From assembly GCA_046726315.1 (NCBI GenBank), contig JBKPAG010000021.1, positions 12,786 through 76,785 of the forward strand: a stretch of 64,000 bases of DNA, written 5' to 3'. The translations under genes and the position numbers were made by a program. The notes beneath the pieces are model-generated. The model was not told where the DNA came from. It saw only the letters and a list, made by a program, of their open reading frames with translations, and did no database searches. This stretch comes from JACVRX01 sp046726315 (GTDB taxonomy: Bacteria; Actinomycetota; Actinomycetes; Jiangellales; Jiangellaceae). Below are positions 1 through 8,184 of the stretch, piece by piece. Numbering within the stretch: position 1 is the first letter of the stretch; each line of letters starts with the position of its first letter.

Positions 1-767
1 AATGCGGCCGCAAGGTCCCGGAACAGCCAAGGTCGGCCGAGGCAGCCACGGCCGACGACGACACCGTCGGCTCCCGTGCGCTCCATCATCGTCACGGCAT
101 CGGTGGCCTCCCAGATATCGCCGTTGCCGAGAACAGGGATCTCGACGTGCTCGCGGAGCCGGGCGATCGATCCCCAGTCAGCAGCGCCGGAGTAGTGCTG
201 GGCCGCCGTCCTGCCATGCAAGGCGATCGCGGCGCAGCCGGCGTCCTGAGCGATCCGGCCGGCGTCGAGGTAGGTCAGGTTGTGCTCGTCGATCCCCTTG
301 CGAGTCTTCATTGTGACGGGAACGCCATACGGCGCCGCCGCGGCCACCGCTGCCCGCAGGATCCGGTCCAGCAACCCGCGCTTGTAGGGCAGCGCAGCGC
401 CACCGCCGCGGCGGGTCACCTTTGGCACCGGGCAACCGAAGTTCAGATCGATGTGCGCGACCCCATGATCGCCGGCGAGGATCCGCACCGCCTCGCCCAC
501 GACGTGCGGGTCGACGCCGTAAAGCTGCACCGACCGAACCTGTTCGGCGGGATCGAACACCAACATGGACAGCGTCTTGCCGTCGCGTTCGACGACGCCG
601 CGCGAGGTGGTCATCTCGCTCACGTACAGTCCCGCGCCTTGCTCGGCACAAAGCCGCCGGAACGCTGCATTGGTGATGCCGGCCATCGGGGCCAGCACCA
701 CGGGCGGCGTCACCTCGATCGGGCCAAGGCGAACCGCCCGCACCAGCGTCGTCGTCGGCGCGGACAT
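1..767 (-). CDS. dusB: tRNA-dihydrouridine synthase, 3' end outside window
   Basis: FMN-dependent enzyme that reduces uridine to dihydrouridine in the D-loop of tRNAs. The minus-strand frame from the ATG at 767 is open to the window edge, giving about 255 residues. It reads LAPMAGITNAAFRR near the N-terminus (FMN-binding start of the TIM barrel), then HIDLNFGCPVPKVTRRGGGAA with the catalytic Cys in the NFGCP motif, MKTRKGID, and HGRTAAQHYSGAADW. These are Dus-family signatures. Full-length DusB-type enzymes are about 330-390 residues, so roughly the last third is missing because of the window boundary and not because of a mutation. Family assignment is firm; the exact Dus subfamily is inferred from general similarity. 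Confidence 0.93.
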   Translation of the reverse strand, partial: MSAPTTTLVRAVRLGPIEVTPPVVLAPMAGITNAAFRRLCAEQGAGLYVSEMTTSRGVVERDGKTLSMLVFDPAEQVRSVQLYGVDPHVVGEAVRILAGDHGVAHIDLNFGCPVPKVTRRGGGAALPYKRGLLDRILRAAVAAAAPYGVPVTMKTRKGIDEHNLTYLDAGRIAQDAGCAAIALHGRTAAQHYSGAADWGSIARLREHVEIPVLGNGDIWEATDAVTMMERTGADGVVVGRGCLGRPWLFRDLAAA

Positions 768-852
768 CCGCCCATTGTCCCGCGCGTGCGGCACCGGCCG
801 AGTGCCCATGGATCACCACGCCTCCATCGGTTGAGGCGAACGGCCGGTCGAG

Positions 853-1134
853 TCAGCGCACGACCCGAGCGATGATCCCGCCGAGTGCGAGATAGACCAG
901 CAACGCGATGCCCCAGTTGACGAGCACTTCGGTTCGGGCGCTGTCCTGCGGGAACATGCCGTGGAACGGAGTGGTGAGGAAGTCACCGACAGTGACGATC
1001 ACGTCGACGATCATGTTGTTCTGGTTGGCGCCGACCAGGATGAGCACGATCGCCAAGGCGATGATCGCAGCGATGACACCCGTGATCACCAGCACTACCG
1101 CAGCAGCGGAGTAACGGGTCATTGTTCGGACCAT
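853..1134 (-). CDS. small two-helix membrane protein
   Basis: Protein of 93 residues with a hydrophobic helix at about residues 10-34 and a second at about 73-90, separated by a polar stretch containing TPFHGMFPQDSARTEVLVNWG. There is no recognisable catalytic motif. An upstream AAAGGACG sequence could serve as ribosome binding site; an internal Met at residue 5 is an alternative start. It lies between glyS and dusB on the same strand. I do not recognise a function; similar small membrane proteins of unknown role are common in actinobacteria. Confidence 0.75.
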   Translation of the reverse strand: MVRTMTRYSAAAVVLVITGVIAAIIALAIVLILVGANQNNMIVDVIVTVGDFLTTPFHGMFPQDSARTEVLVNWGIALLVYLALGGIIARVVR

Positions 1135-1280
1135 GGTCCCGTCGTCCTTTCAGGGGAGGCCACAGCTCTCCTGCCGTGACTGTTGATCAGGTTCTCCCCA
1201 TCACGACGGCAGGGTGAAACGCGAACAAGCTCAGCGGCGCTCCGAACGCGTCACCGAACACCGGACCCCGACAGGCCTGA

Positions 1281-2666
1281 TCAGCAAGGTGGCAGCTGCT
1301 CGGTCAGATAGGCGTCCACCCGGTCGAGTCCGATGCGGTCCTGGCGCATCGAGTCGCGCTCGCGGACCGTGACGGCGTCGTCCTCGAGTGTGTCGAAGTC
1401 GACTGTCACGCAGAACGGGGTGCCGACCTCGTCCTGCCGCCGGTATCTGCGGCCGATTGCTCCCGCGTCGTCGAACTCGACGTTCCACCGGGCCCGCAGC
1501 TCTGCCGCCAGGTCACGCGCCTTCGGTGACAGATCGGCGTTGCGGGACAGCGGCAAGACCGCGGCTTTGACCGGCGCCAGCCGGGGGTCCAAGCGCAGCA
1601 CGGTACGAGTGTCGACGCCACCCTTGGTGTTCGGCGCCTCATCGACGTCGTAGGCATCGAGCAGAAACGCGAGCACCGACCGGGTGAGACCCACCGAAGG
1701 CTCGATGACGTAGGGCACCCATCGCTCGCCCTTGTCCTGGTCGAAATAGGACAGGTCGACACCGGAGTGTTTGGTATGCGTCGAGAGATCGAAGTCTGTC
1801 CGGTTCGCGATGCCCTCCAGCTCGGAGAACTCGGTGCCTCCGAAGCGGAAGCGGTACTCGATGTCGACGGTGCGCTTGGAGTAGTGGGACAACTTCTCTT
1901 GTGGATGCTCGAAGTAGCGCAGGTTCTCCGGGTCGATGCCGAGCCCGACAAACCAGTCCCAGCGCTGCTTCAGCCAGTATTCGTGCCACTGCTCGTCGGT
2001 CCCCGGCTCGACGAAGTACTCCAGCTCCATCATCTCGAACTCGCGGGTGCGGAAGATGAAGTTGCCCGGCGTGATCTCGTTGCGGAATGCCTTCCCTACC
2101 TGTGCGATGCCGAACGGCGGCTTGCGGCGCGAGGAGTTCATGACCGGCAGGAAGTTGGTGAAGATGCCCTGGGCGGTTTCCGGACGCAGGTAATGCAGCC
2201 CCTCGTCAGACTCCACAGGCCCCAGGTACGTCTTGAGCAGACCGTTGAACATTCTGGGGTCGGTGAACTTGCCCTTGGCGCCGCAGTTGGGGCAGTTGAC
2301 GTCGGCCAGGCCGTTCTTGGGCGCCCGCCCGTGCTTGGCCTCGTACGCCTCCTCGAGCTGGTCGGCGCGGAACCGCCGGTGGCACGACGTGCACTCGGTG
2401 AGCGGGTCGACGAACGCGTCGACGTGCCCGGAAGCGACCCACACCTCGCTCGGCAGAATGACTGCTGAGTCGATGCCGACGACGTCCTCACGCATCTGCA
2501 CCGTCGAGCGCCACCACTCACGCCGGATGTTCTCCTTGAGCTCGACGCCCAGTGGTCCGTAGTCCCACGCCGATCGGGTACCGCCGTAGATCTCCCCCGT
2601 CGGGTAGACGAAGCCTCGACGTTTGGCGAGAGAGACGATCGAGTCGATGCTGTTTTCGGCGGCCAC
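1281..2666 (-). CDS. glyS: glycyl-tRNA synthetase, single-chain type
   Basis: Charges tRNA-Gly with glycine in the cytoplasm. The 461-residue chain is the class II, alpha2 type used by actinobacteria and eukaryotes, not the GlyQ/GlyS heterotetramer. Near residue 29 it has GTRSAWDYGPLGVELKENI, followed by a zinc-binding pair (CTSCHRRF and CPNCGAKGKF), RPETAQGIFTNF, motif 2 (GKAFRNEITPGNFIFRTREFE), motif 3 near IEPSVGLTRSVLAFLLDAY, and a C-terminal anticodon-binding domain. The start is GTG. Length is normal for the family. About 130 bp separate it from the YibE/F gene, so it probably has its own promoter; no T-box was seen upstream. Confidence 0.97.
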   Translation of the reverse strand: MAAENSIDSIVSLAKRRGFVYPTGEIYGGTRSAWDYGPLGVELKENIRREWWRSTVQMREDVVGIDSAVILPSEVWVASGHVDAFVDPLTECTSCHRRFRADQLEEAYEAKHGRAPKNGLADVNCPNCGAKGKFTDPRMFNGLLKTYLGPVESDEGLHYLRPETAQGIFTNFLPVMNSSRRKPPFGIAQVGKAFRNEITPGNFIFRTREFEMMELEYFVEPGTDEQWHEYWLKQRWDWFVGLGIDPENLRYFEHPQEKLSHYSKRTVDIEYRFRFGGTEFSELEGIANRTDFDLSTHTKHSGVDLSYFDQDKGERWVPYVIEPSVGLTRSVLAFLLDAYDVDEAPNTKGGVDTRTVLRLDPRLAPVKAAVLPLSRNADLSPKARDLAAELRARWNVEFDDAGAIGRRYRRQDEVGTPFCVTVDFDTLEDDAVTVRERDSMRQDRIGLDRVDAYLTEQLPPC

Positions 2667-2796
2667 GGGTGTTCACTCCATCCGGCTGGCGGTCGGCGAG
2701 GTCGGCAGACGAACCAGGGTAACTAGTCGGGCGAAAACCAGCTTGACAGGCGTCCCCGTCGAGCCCGTAACCACCGGCGAGGCCGGCAACTGATCA

Positions 2797-3996
2797 CTAC
2801 GGAGTCACCGTCACCTCCACCCGCCTGCGGCGGCTCCGAACAAGCCTGGGTCGTTCGCGGACGGCGAGAGCGGCGATGACGGTCGTCACCGGGACGGCAG
2901 CGATGATGCCCAGCCCGCCGACCAGAGCCCGCACGACCTCCTGCGCGACCAATTCCGTCGTGACGGTGTCCAAGACGCCTTGCCCGGACACAGCGAACAA
3001 CATGAGCAGCGTCAGCGATGCGCCCGCGTAGGCGAGAACCAGGGTGTTGACGGCTGCAGAGACGTGCTCGCGTCCGATGCGAAGCCCGGCAGAGAACAGC
3101 GTTCGCCGAGAGGCGGCGGGATCGGCGTCAGCGAGCTCCCAGACGGCAGCGGTCTGCGTCACCGTGACATCGTCGAGCACGCCGAGGGCTCCGATCACGA
3201 GACCGGCGAGCAGCAGCCCACGCAGGTCGATGCTCTCCCCCATCGTCGCGAGGTAGCGCTCGGATTCGCCCGCCAGCCCCGTAAATCGGCCCACGGTCGT
3301 GAACATCAGGCCGAGGAGTCCGGTCAGGCTCAGGCTGATCAGCGTGCCCAACAAGGCGACGGACGTCCGCAACGAGATCCCGTGGGACAGGTAAAGGGTG
3401 CCGATCATGATGGCCGAAGATCCGACGACGGCCACGGCCAATGGTGGTTCGCCGTCCAGCAGCGCCGGAACGACGAACACGATCAGGATCACGACGGACA
3501 GCGTCAGACTGGCCAGCGCCGCGAGCCCGCGCCAGCGCGAGAGCGCGACCACGGCGAGTGCGAACGTGATCGCCAACGCGAGCAGCGGCCAGGCCCGCTG
3601 GACGTCGATCAGCTCGTAGCGACTCTCGATCGGTTGGCCCTCCGCGGCTCCGACGACGACCGCATCGCCGGCCGCGAAGACCGGAGCACCCTCGCCGAAC
3701 GGCACCGGTATCACAACGTCGACGCCTTCGTCCGGCCCGGAATCGATCCGTACCGTCGCTTCCAGGCATGTCTCGGCCGTCTCGATGTCGACCGCCGGTG
3801 CGCACTCCCGAATGTCGAGGACGGTTGCATCCGCGCGCTGCGCTCCCTGGATCCGCGGTGGGTCGCCGTCGGGCCACAGCAGCACGAGCCCAGCCAATGT
3901 GGCGAGGATCAGCGGGAGCAGAATCGCTACGACCGTTCGCCGAACTGCCGGCGCGGAGGGCAGTCCCGCGTCCCCAACGTGATGCCCGTGAGTCAT
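2797..3996 (-). CDS. YibE/F family membrane protein
   Basis: Integral membrane protein of 399 residues. It has an N-terminal helix at about 22-42, an extracytoplasmic domain (about 45-130), then about seven hydrophobic helices. LGVLDDVTVTQTAAVWEL and GREHVSAAVNTLVLAYAGASL match the conserved core of the YibE/YibF family, a group of permease-like proteins of unknown substrate. The ATG overlaps the stop of the upstream ABM-domain gene by 4 bp, so the two are translationally coupled. Family call is confident; transport function is only inferred from topology. Confidence 0.9.
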   Translation of the reverse strand: MTHGHHVGDAGLPSAPAVRRTVVAILLPLILATLAGLVLLWPDGDPPRIQGAQRADATVLDIRECAPAVDIETAETCLEATVRIDSGPDEGVDVVIPVPFGEGAPVFAAGDAVVVGAAEGQPIESRYELIDVQRAWPLLALAITFALAVVALSRWRGLAALASLTLSVVILIVFVVPALLDGEPPLAVAVVGSSAIMIGTLYLSHGISLRTSVALLGTLISLSLTGLLGLMFTTVGRFTGLAGESERYLATMGESIDLRGLLLAGLVIGALGVLDDVTVTQTAAVWELADADPAASRRTLFSAGLRIGREHVSAAVNTLVLAYAGASLTLLMLFAVSGQGVLDTVTTELVAQEVVRALVGGLGIIAAVPVTTVIAALAVRERPRLVRSRRRRVEVTVTP

Positions 3997-4370
3997 GGGC
4001 GGTCGAAATCCGTAGCGACAACTGGTGCGGCGGCCTCGCCAACGCCGACGACGCCCGCGTCGGCCGCCAACGCGGATCCGCTGCCGCCGGCGTCGCTGAG
4101 TATTTCGAACGCGGTCGGCTCGTCCATCGCCCAGCCGAGAAGAGGCAGCACCGCCATCTGGACTTCGGGCGCCGAGAGCGCCCGCCGGTAGGACCCGATG
4201 TCAACCCACTCGCCGGTGAGAATCCACAGCGTCGGGTCGTCTACAGCGCGGCCAACGTGACCAGACCGCCAACCGGTGCAGCTTGCCAGCAGCGCCAACG
4301 CGGACTGAGATCTGCGCAGGAACGACTGCGCCTGGTCCACATCGACGCGGTAGCGAGTGACGATCAGCAT
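3993..4370 (-). CDS. antibiotic biosynthesis monooxygenase (ABM) domain protein
   Basis: Protein of 125 residues beginning MLIVTRYRV. It has the ferredoxin-like alpha/beta pattern of small ABM/heme-degrading monooxygenase-like proteins: a first strand, a helix with a run of Leu/Ala, the segment WRSGHVGRAVDDPTLWILTGEW, then a second helix pair. The reading frame is open upstream, but the ATG at 4370 is where similarity to the fold begins. Its stop overlaps the YibE/F start by 4 bp. Function is unknown; such domains act on quinone or heme substrates in characterised members, which is not evidence for the substrate here. Confidence 0.75.
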   Translation of the reverse strand: MLIVTRYRVDVDQAQSFLRRSQSALALLASCTGWRSGHVGRAVDDPTLWILTGEWVDIGSYRRALSAPEVQMAVLPLLGWAMDEPTAFEILSDAGGSGSALAADAGVVGVGEAAAPVVATDFDRP

Positions 4371-4439
4371 TGCGCTCCTTGCCGATGCGGGACCATGGTG
4401 GCGTTCCACCGTACGACCAGCGATCGCGCGAGGAGCACC

Positions 4440-4850
4440 GTGTCCAGCAACCGTCCCCGTCCGCGCCGGACGGCAAACCGACGGCCGGCCGCTCCGACAG
4501 CGCGGCAACGACCGCCGCGGCCGACCACCTCCCGGCGACCGGCGCCGGCGCCCACACCGGCGACCGGGAGAATCAGGGGTTCCCTCGAACGGGCCAGCTC
4601 CTCCCTGCTGGTCCGGCTGACCCGCGCACCGCGGTGGCTCGTGGGGTTGGTGCCGGCGGTCGTAATGCTCGGTGGACTGATCGCGCCTGTGCCGTGGGGC
4701 CCGCTGTTGCTTGGCCTGGTCACGTTGTTCCTCGGGTGGCTGCTCGTCCTCGCCTGGCCAGCCCTGGACACGGGTGGCAAAGCGCTCCGGACGGCGGTGG
4801 TGGTGTTGACGTTCGCCGGGACCGTTGGTCGCGCGGTCGGCGCGTTCTAG
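4440..4850 (+). CDS. DUF6703-like two-helix membrane protein
   Basis: Protein of 136 residues: an Arg/Pro/Ala-rich basic N-terminus of about 55 residues, then two hydrophobic helices (about 80-120) around LVGLVPAVVMLGGLIAPVPWG and LVTLFLGWLLVLAWPAL. The GTG at 4440 is chosen because AGGAG lies 4 bases upstream (4431-4435). Short proteins of this architecture are widespread in actinobacteria and annotated as DUF6703; no function is known. It lies just upstream of the zinc uptake operon but is separated from it by a probable Zur-controlled promoter. Confidence 0.72.
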   Translation: MSSNRPRPRRTANRRPAAPTARQRPPRPTTSRRPAPAPTPATGRIRGSLERASSSLLVRLTRAPRWLVGLVPAVVMLGGLIAPVPWGPLLLGLVTLFLGWLLVLAWPALDTGGKALRTAVVVLTFAGTVGRAVGAF

Positions 4851-4870
4851 GCGGCGCCATCCACGTCAGG

Positions 4871-4900
4871 TTGACGACCGTCCGGAGCCTTGTTGAGAAT
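4871..4900 (+). promoter_or_regulatory. predicted promoter of znuABC
   Basis: TTGACG at 4871-4876 followed by an 18 bp spacer and GAGAAT at 4895-4900. The predicted transcription start falls at about 4907-4908, exactly on the ATG chosen for znuA, so the mRNA would be leaderless, a common arrangement in actinobacteria. Confidence 0.5.
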
Positions 4901-4908
4901 GGCTCTCA
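4894..4908. promoter_or_regulatory. Zur-type operator in front of znuA
   Basis: Inverted repeat TGAGA-N5-TCTCA, resembling the actinobacterial Zur box (AT-rich TGAAAnnnnnTTTCA-type palindromes). It covers the predicted -10 element and the transcription start, so zinc-loaded Zur would block RNA polymerase. The placement before a zinc uptake operon is what makes the assignment credible. No zur gene is in the window. Confidence 0.68.
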
Positions 4909-5849
4909 TGATAGTTAGGCGAACGCAGACATTGCTGGCTGTCGCGGCGCTGGGCACGGCCGCTGCCGGTTGCGGAACCAGCGGTGCATCCGCCGACGGC
5001 GGTGCCCCGAAGGTCGTCGCGTCGTTCTACCCGCTGGCCTTTGTGGCCGAGCGGGTGGGCGGGCCGGACATCCAGGTCGACAACCTGACTGCACCAGGGG
5101 TCGAGTCGCACGACCTCGAACTGACGGCCCGTCAGGTCGGCGAGATCGCCCAGGCAGACATGGTCGTGTACGAGAAGGGGTTCCAGCCCTCGGTCGACGA
5201 GGCCGTCGAACAGAACGCGGGCGACACTGCACTCGAAGTCACCCAGGTCGTTCCCCTAGACCGGCACGTCGAGCACCACGACGAGGCCACCGAAGAACTC
5301 GACGAGAGCCACAGTCACGGCGACCTCACCGGCGACCCGCACATCTGGCTGGATCCGACCCGGTTCGCTGCGATCACGCAGGCAGTTGCAGATTCACTGG
5401 CCGAAGTGGTACCCGAGCATGCCGACGCATTCCACCAGCGAGCCGACGCGCTGGTGGCCGAACTCACCGCTCTGGATGGCGAGTTCCGCTCAGGCCTGGC
5501 CGACTGCGAACGGACCACCGTCGTCACCTCCCACGACGCATTCGGCTACCTGGCCGACCGCTACGGGTTGGAGATGGTCGGCATCTCCGGACTGGAACCC
5601 GACGCAGAACCGTCCCCGGCCCGGCTCAAAGAAGTCCAGCGCGTCATCGCGGACACCGGCGTTACCACGGTGTTCTACGAGCGGCTGGTGAACCCCGAGG
5701 TGGCGCAAACCCTGGCGGTCGACCTCGGCATTTCGACCGCGGTTCTCGACCCGGTGGAAGGGCTGACCGAGGACACTGAGGGCGAGGACTACCTGACGCT
5801 GATGCGCGCCAACCTGACGGCCCTGGAAGAGGCGAACGGTTGCACATGA
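4908..5849 (+). CDS. znuA: zinc ABC transporter substrate-binding lipoprotein
   Basis: Extracytoplasmic zinc-binding component of the ZnuABC importer (cluster A-I binding proteins). The 313-residue protein starts with a basic n-region and hydrophobic stretch ending in a lipobox-like AAAGC at about residues 20-24, so it is probably lipid-anchored. The mature part has PLAFVAERVGG, a His/acid-rich loop (HVEHHDEATEELDESHSHGD), GDPHIWLDP, SHDAFGYLADRYGLE and a terminal TEGEDYLTLMRAN, giving the usual metal-site His residues. An in-frame TTG lies upstream at 4890, but the ATG at 4908 fits the signal peptide and the predicted transcription start. The stop overlaps znuC by 4 bp. Confidence 0.93.
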   Translation: MIVRRTQTLLAVAALGTAAAGCGTSGASADGGAPKVVASFYPLAFVAERVGGPDIQVDNLTAPGVESHDLELTARQVGEIAQADMVVYEKGFQPSVDEAVEQNAGDTALEVTQVVPLDRHVEHHDEATEELDESHSHGDLTGDPHIWLDPTRFAAITQAVADSLAEVVPEHADAFHQRADALVAELTALDGEFRSGLADCERTTVVTSHDAFGYLADRYGLEMVGISGLEPDAEPSPARLKEVQRVIADTGVTTVFYERLVNPEVAQTLAVDLGISTAVLDPVEGLTEDTEGEDYLTLMRANLTALEEANGCT

Positions 5850-6595
5850 CCAACACCGTCGTGGACGTACGCGATACAACGGTCGCACTCGGCGCGCGCC
5901 GCGTCCTGAACGGTGTCGACCTCGTGGTCCGACCTGGAGAAGTGGTGACACTCCTCGGTCCCAATGGTTCGGGCAAGTCCACGTTGATTCGCGTCGCCGT
6001 CGGCCTACTGCCGGTCCAGGCCGGCACCGTCCGGCTGTTCGGCCTGCCGATCGACCGGTTCCGGGCTTGGCATCGCGTGGGCTATGTGCCACAGCGGACG
6101 ACGGCGTCGAGTGGCGTACCGGCGACGGTCCGTGAGGTCGTCGCCGCCGGCCGGCTCGCTCAGCTGCGGCCGTTCCGGCGGGCCGGCGCGCGAGATCGCG
6201 AGGCAGTCGAGCGCGCCCTCGACCTGGTGGGTCTGACCGAGCGGTCCGCTGACAGCGTTGTCGAGCTGTCCGGCGGTCAACAACAGCGAGTCCTCATCGC
6301 CCGGGCAGCCGCAGCCGACCCGAACCTGCTCGTCCTCGACGAACCCAACGCTGGCATCGACCGACGGAGCCAAGAGGCGTTCGCACATGCACTGCGGCTG
6401 TTCGTCGCCTCCGGCCGGTCTGTGCTGCTCGCATTGCACGAGTTGGGTCCACTCGCCGTGCTCGTCGACCGTGCGGTCGTCCTTGACGCTGGGCGAGTGG
6501 TTTACAGCGGCCCGCTGCCCGTGCCGTCTACTGTCGCCGGCATGCCCCATGAACACGCCCACAGCGGCGAGCCGGGCGCAGGGTGGTTCGGATGA
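5846..6595 (+). CDS. znuC: zinc ABC transporter ATP-binding protein
   Basis: Cytoplasmic ATPase of the zinc importer, 249 residues. Walker A GPNGSGKST is near residue 38, the signature LSGGQQQRVLIARA follows near 143, and Walker B with LLVLDEPNAGID comes just after; the switch His lies in ALHELG. The ATG overlaps the znuA stop and its own stop overlaps znuB, both by 4 bp, showing one coupled operon. Length is typical. The C-terminal HEHAHSG adds a few His residues, also seen in other zinc importers. Confidence 0.95.
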   Translation: MTNTVVDVRDTTVALGARRVLNGVDLVVRPGEVVTLLGPNGSGKSTLIRVAVGLLPVQAGTVRLFGLPIDRFRAWHRVGYVPQRTTASSGVPATVREVVAAGRLAQLRPFRRAGARDREAVERALDLVGLTERSADSVVELSGGQQQRVLIARAAAADPNLLVLDEPNAGIDRRSQEAFAHALRLFVASGRSVLLALHELGPLAVLVDRAVVLDAGRVVYSGPLPVPSTVAGMPHEHAHSGEPGAGWFG

Positions 6596-7584
6596 GCTTG
6601 CTCTCCCTTGACTTCATGCAACGTGCCCTGCTGGCTGCGGTCCTCACCGGTCTTGCTGCGCCCGCAGTCGGCATCTACCTCGTGCAGCGCAGGCTCGCGC
6701 TGATGGGCGACGGGATCGGCCATGTCGCGCTCACCGGGGTGGCGCTGGGTCTGCTGACCGGATGGGCACCGGTCTGGACCGCCGTCATTGTCGCGACGGC
6801 CGGCGCTGTGGCGATCGAGCTGATTCGCGAACGTGGACGGGCCTCGGCCGACGTCGCCCTGGCCATGCTCTTCTACGGTGGCATTGCCGGAGGGGTCCTG
6901 CTCGTCGGGCTGGCCGGCAGCACGGCGGCCACGTTGAACTCATACCTGTTCGGATCGGTCACCACGGTCTCGGCGGCCGACCTGTGGGTCATCGCTGCCC
7001 TCACCGGCGTGGTGCTGGTGTTCGCGATCGGCCTGCGACCGCAACTGTTCGCGGTGTGCCAGGACGAGGAGTTCGCCCGAGTCACCGGGCTTCCGGTCCG
7101 GGCGTACAACGTGCTCATTGCGGTCATGGCGGCTGTCACCGTGACTGTTGCGATGCGAACAGTTGGACTTCTGCTGGTCAGCGCGCTCATGGTGGTGCCC
7201 GTCGCCACCGCCCAGCAACTGACCCGTGGCTTCCAGACCACGCTGGTGCTGTCCCTGGCGTTCGGGGTCGTCCCGGCCCTGGCCGGCGTCGTGTTCTCGT
7301 CCTACGTCGATGTAGCGCCAGGCGCCGCCATCGTCGTGATCGCACTGGCCGGCTTCGTGCTGGCCTGGCCGGTCGGGACGCTGCTGCGGCGCCGGCGCCA
7401 CCTCGGCGCACCGATGCCGGAGACCGACGAAGGACTCGTCGGTGAACACGTCCCGGCCGAAGAGCACGTCCACGTGCACGACGAGCAGTGTGGGCACCCG
7501 GGCGTGCCGCACGACGACCACGTCGACTACCTCCATGAAGGCCATCTACACGCCCCGCACGGGCGGCATTACGACGAGCACTGA
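6592..7584 (+). CDS. znuB: zinc ABC transporter permease
   Basis: Membrane-spanning component of the importer, 330 residues. About eight hydrophobic helices include the conserved LMGDGIGHVALTGVALG and the segment LLLVSALMVVPVATAQQL that faces the ATPase and pore in ABC-3 family permeases. After the last helix (about residue 265) there is a long hydrophilic tail rich in His, Asp and Glu (HVHVHDEQCGH, HEGHLHAPHGRHYDEH) that is absent from many family members and probably binds zinc at the cytoplasmic face. It is the last gene of the operon. Confidence 0.95.
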   Translation: MSLLSLDFMQRALLAAVLTGLAAPAVGIYLVQRRLALMGDGIGHVALTGVALGLLTGWAPVWTAVIVATAGAVAIELIRERGRASADVALAMLFYGGIAGGVLLVGLAGSTAATLNSYLFGSVTTVSAADLWVIAALTGVVLVFAIGLRPQLFAVCQDEEFARVTGLPVRAYNVLIAVMAAVTVTVAMRTVGLLLVSALMVVPVATAQQLTRGFQTTLVLSLAFGVVPALAGVVFSSYVDVAPGAAIVVIALAGFVLAWPVGTLLRRRRHLGAPMPETDEGLVGEHVPAEEHVHVHDEQCGHPGVPHDDHVDYLHEGHLHAPHGRHYDEH

Positions 7585-7626
7585 CACCGAGGCGATCGGT
7601 TGGGCCCGTGGCCGGGCAGTGTGAGC

Positions 7627-8184
7627 TCACAGCTCCCGGCGGAACAGACCAGGGTAGGTGACCACGAGACCGTGCTCGTCGACGTCGATGTCCCGCACGA
7701 AGTCACCGTCGAGTGACTCGAACCGGTACCGGCGCTCGGCGACTCGGGTGTAACGCTGCGGCTCGGTCCTGACTGCCAGGTCGGGAAAACCGACATAAGC
7801 AACGGCGATCTCCGCCGAAGCGCCCACCACGAGCCCGAGCCGGCGGATCGGCAACGTGTTGGTGAATGGCGTGACCGGAAGGTCGACATCGATGGCCCCG
7901 GCGAGTTCCGGCAGGGGCATGCCAGCGTCGTTTCGCCAGCTGCCGGCGCCATCGCTGACCAGCTCGAATCGGCGTGCGTCGCCGACCGCGGAGATCCCGA
8001 GTTCCCGTACGTACCACGAGGAATCGCAGCGGATCCGGTACCGCAGGGCGAACACGGCGCCGATGTCGGTGGTGCCGAGCAGAGCAGACTCGGCGACGAC
8101 GCCGTCGGTGTCGACAGTGAGGACAAGGTGCTCGATGCCGGTACCCGCCCAATCCCGCCACCGGGCTATCGTCGACGTGCTCAT
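7627..8184 (-). CDS. putative glycolipid-binding protein (DUF1089 family)
   Basis: Protein of 185 residues with no signal peptide or membrane helix. The sequence is strand-rich, with FALRYRIRCDSSWYVRELGI, LPVTPFTNTLPIRRL and a C-terminal RYRFESLDGDFVRDIDVDEHGLVVTYPGLF. This is the pattern of the putative glycolipid-binding family first described as DUF1089. Its start overlaps the uppS stop by 1 bp, so it is the last gene of a recO-uppS cluster. The biochemical role is not established; the family name rests on structural similarity to lipoprotein carrier folds. Confidence 0.78.
   Translation of the reverse strand: MSTSTIARWRDWAGTGIEHLVLTVDTDGVVAESALLGTTDIGAVFALRYRIRCDSSWYVRELGISAVGDARRFELVSDGAGSWRNDAGMPLPELAGAIDVDLPVTPFTNTLPIRRLGLVVGASAEIAVAYVGFPDLAVRTEPQRYTRVAERRYRFESLDGDFVRDIDVDEHGLVVTYPGLFRREL

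Noticed and set aside
147..875. Long plus-strand frame over the dusB region
   Set aside because: It is antisense to the clear Dus reading frame, which carries all catalytic motifs; composition is basic and Arg/His-rich, as expected of a shadow frame.
2743..2748. TTGACA on the plus strand between glyS and the YibE/F gene
   Set aside because: Both flanking genes are on the minus strand and no -10 element or gene follows on the plus strand.
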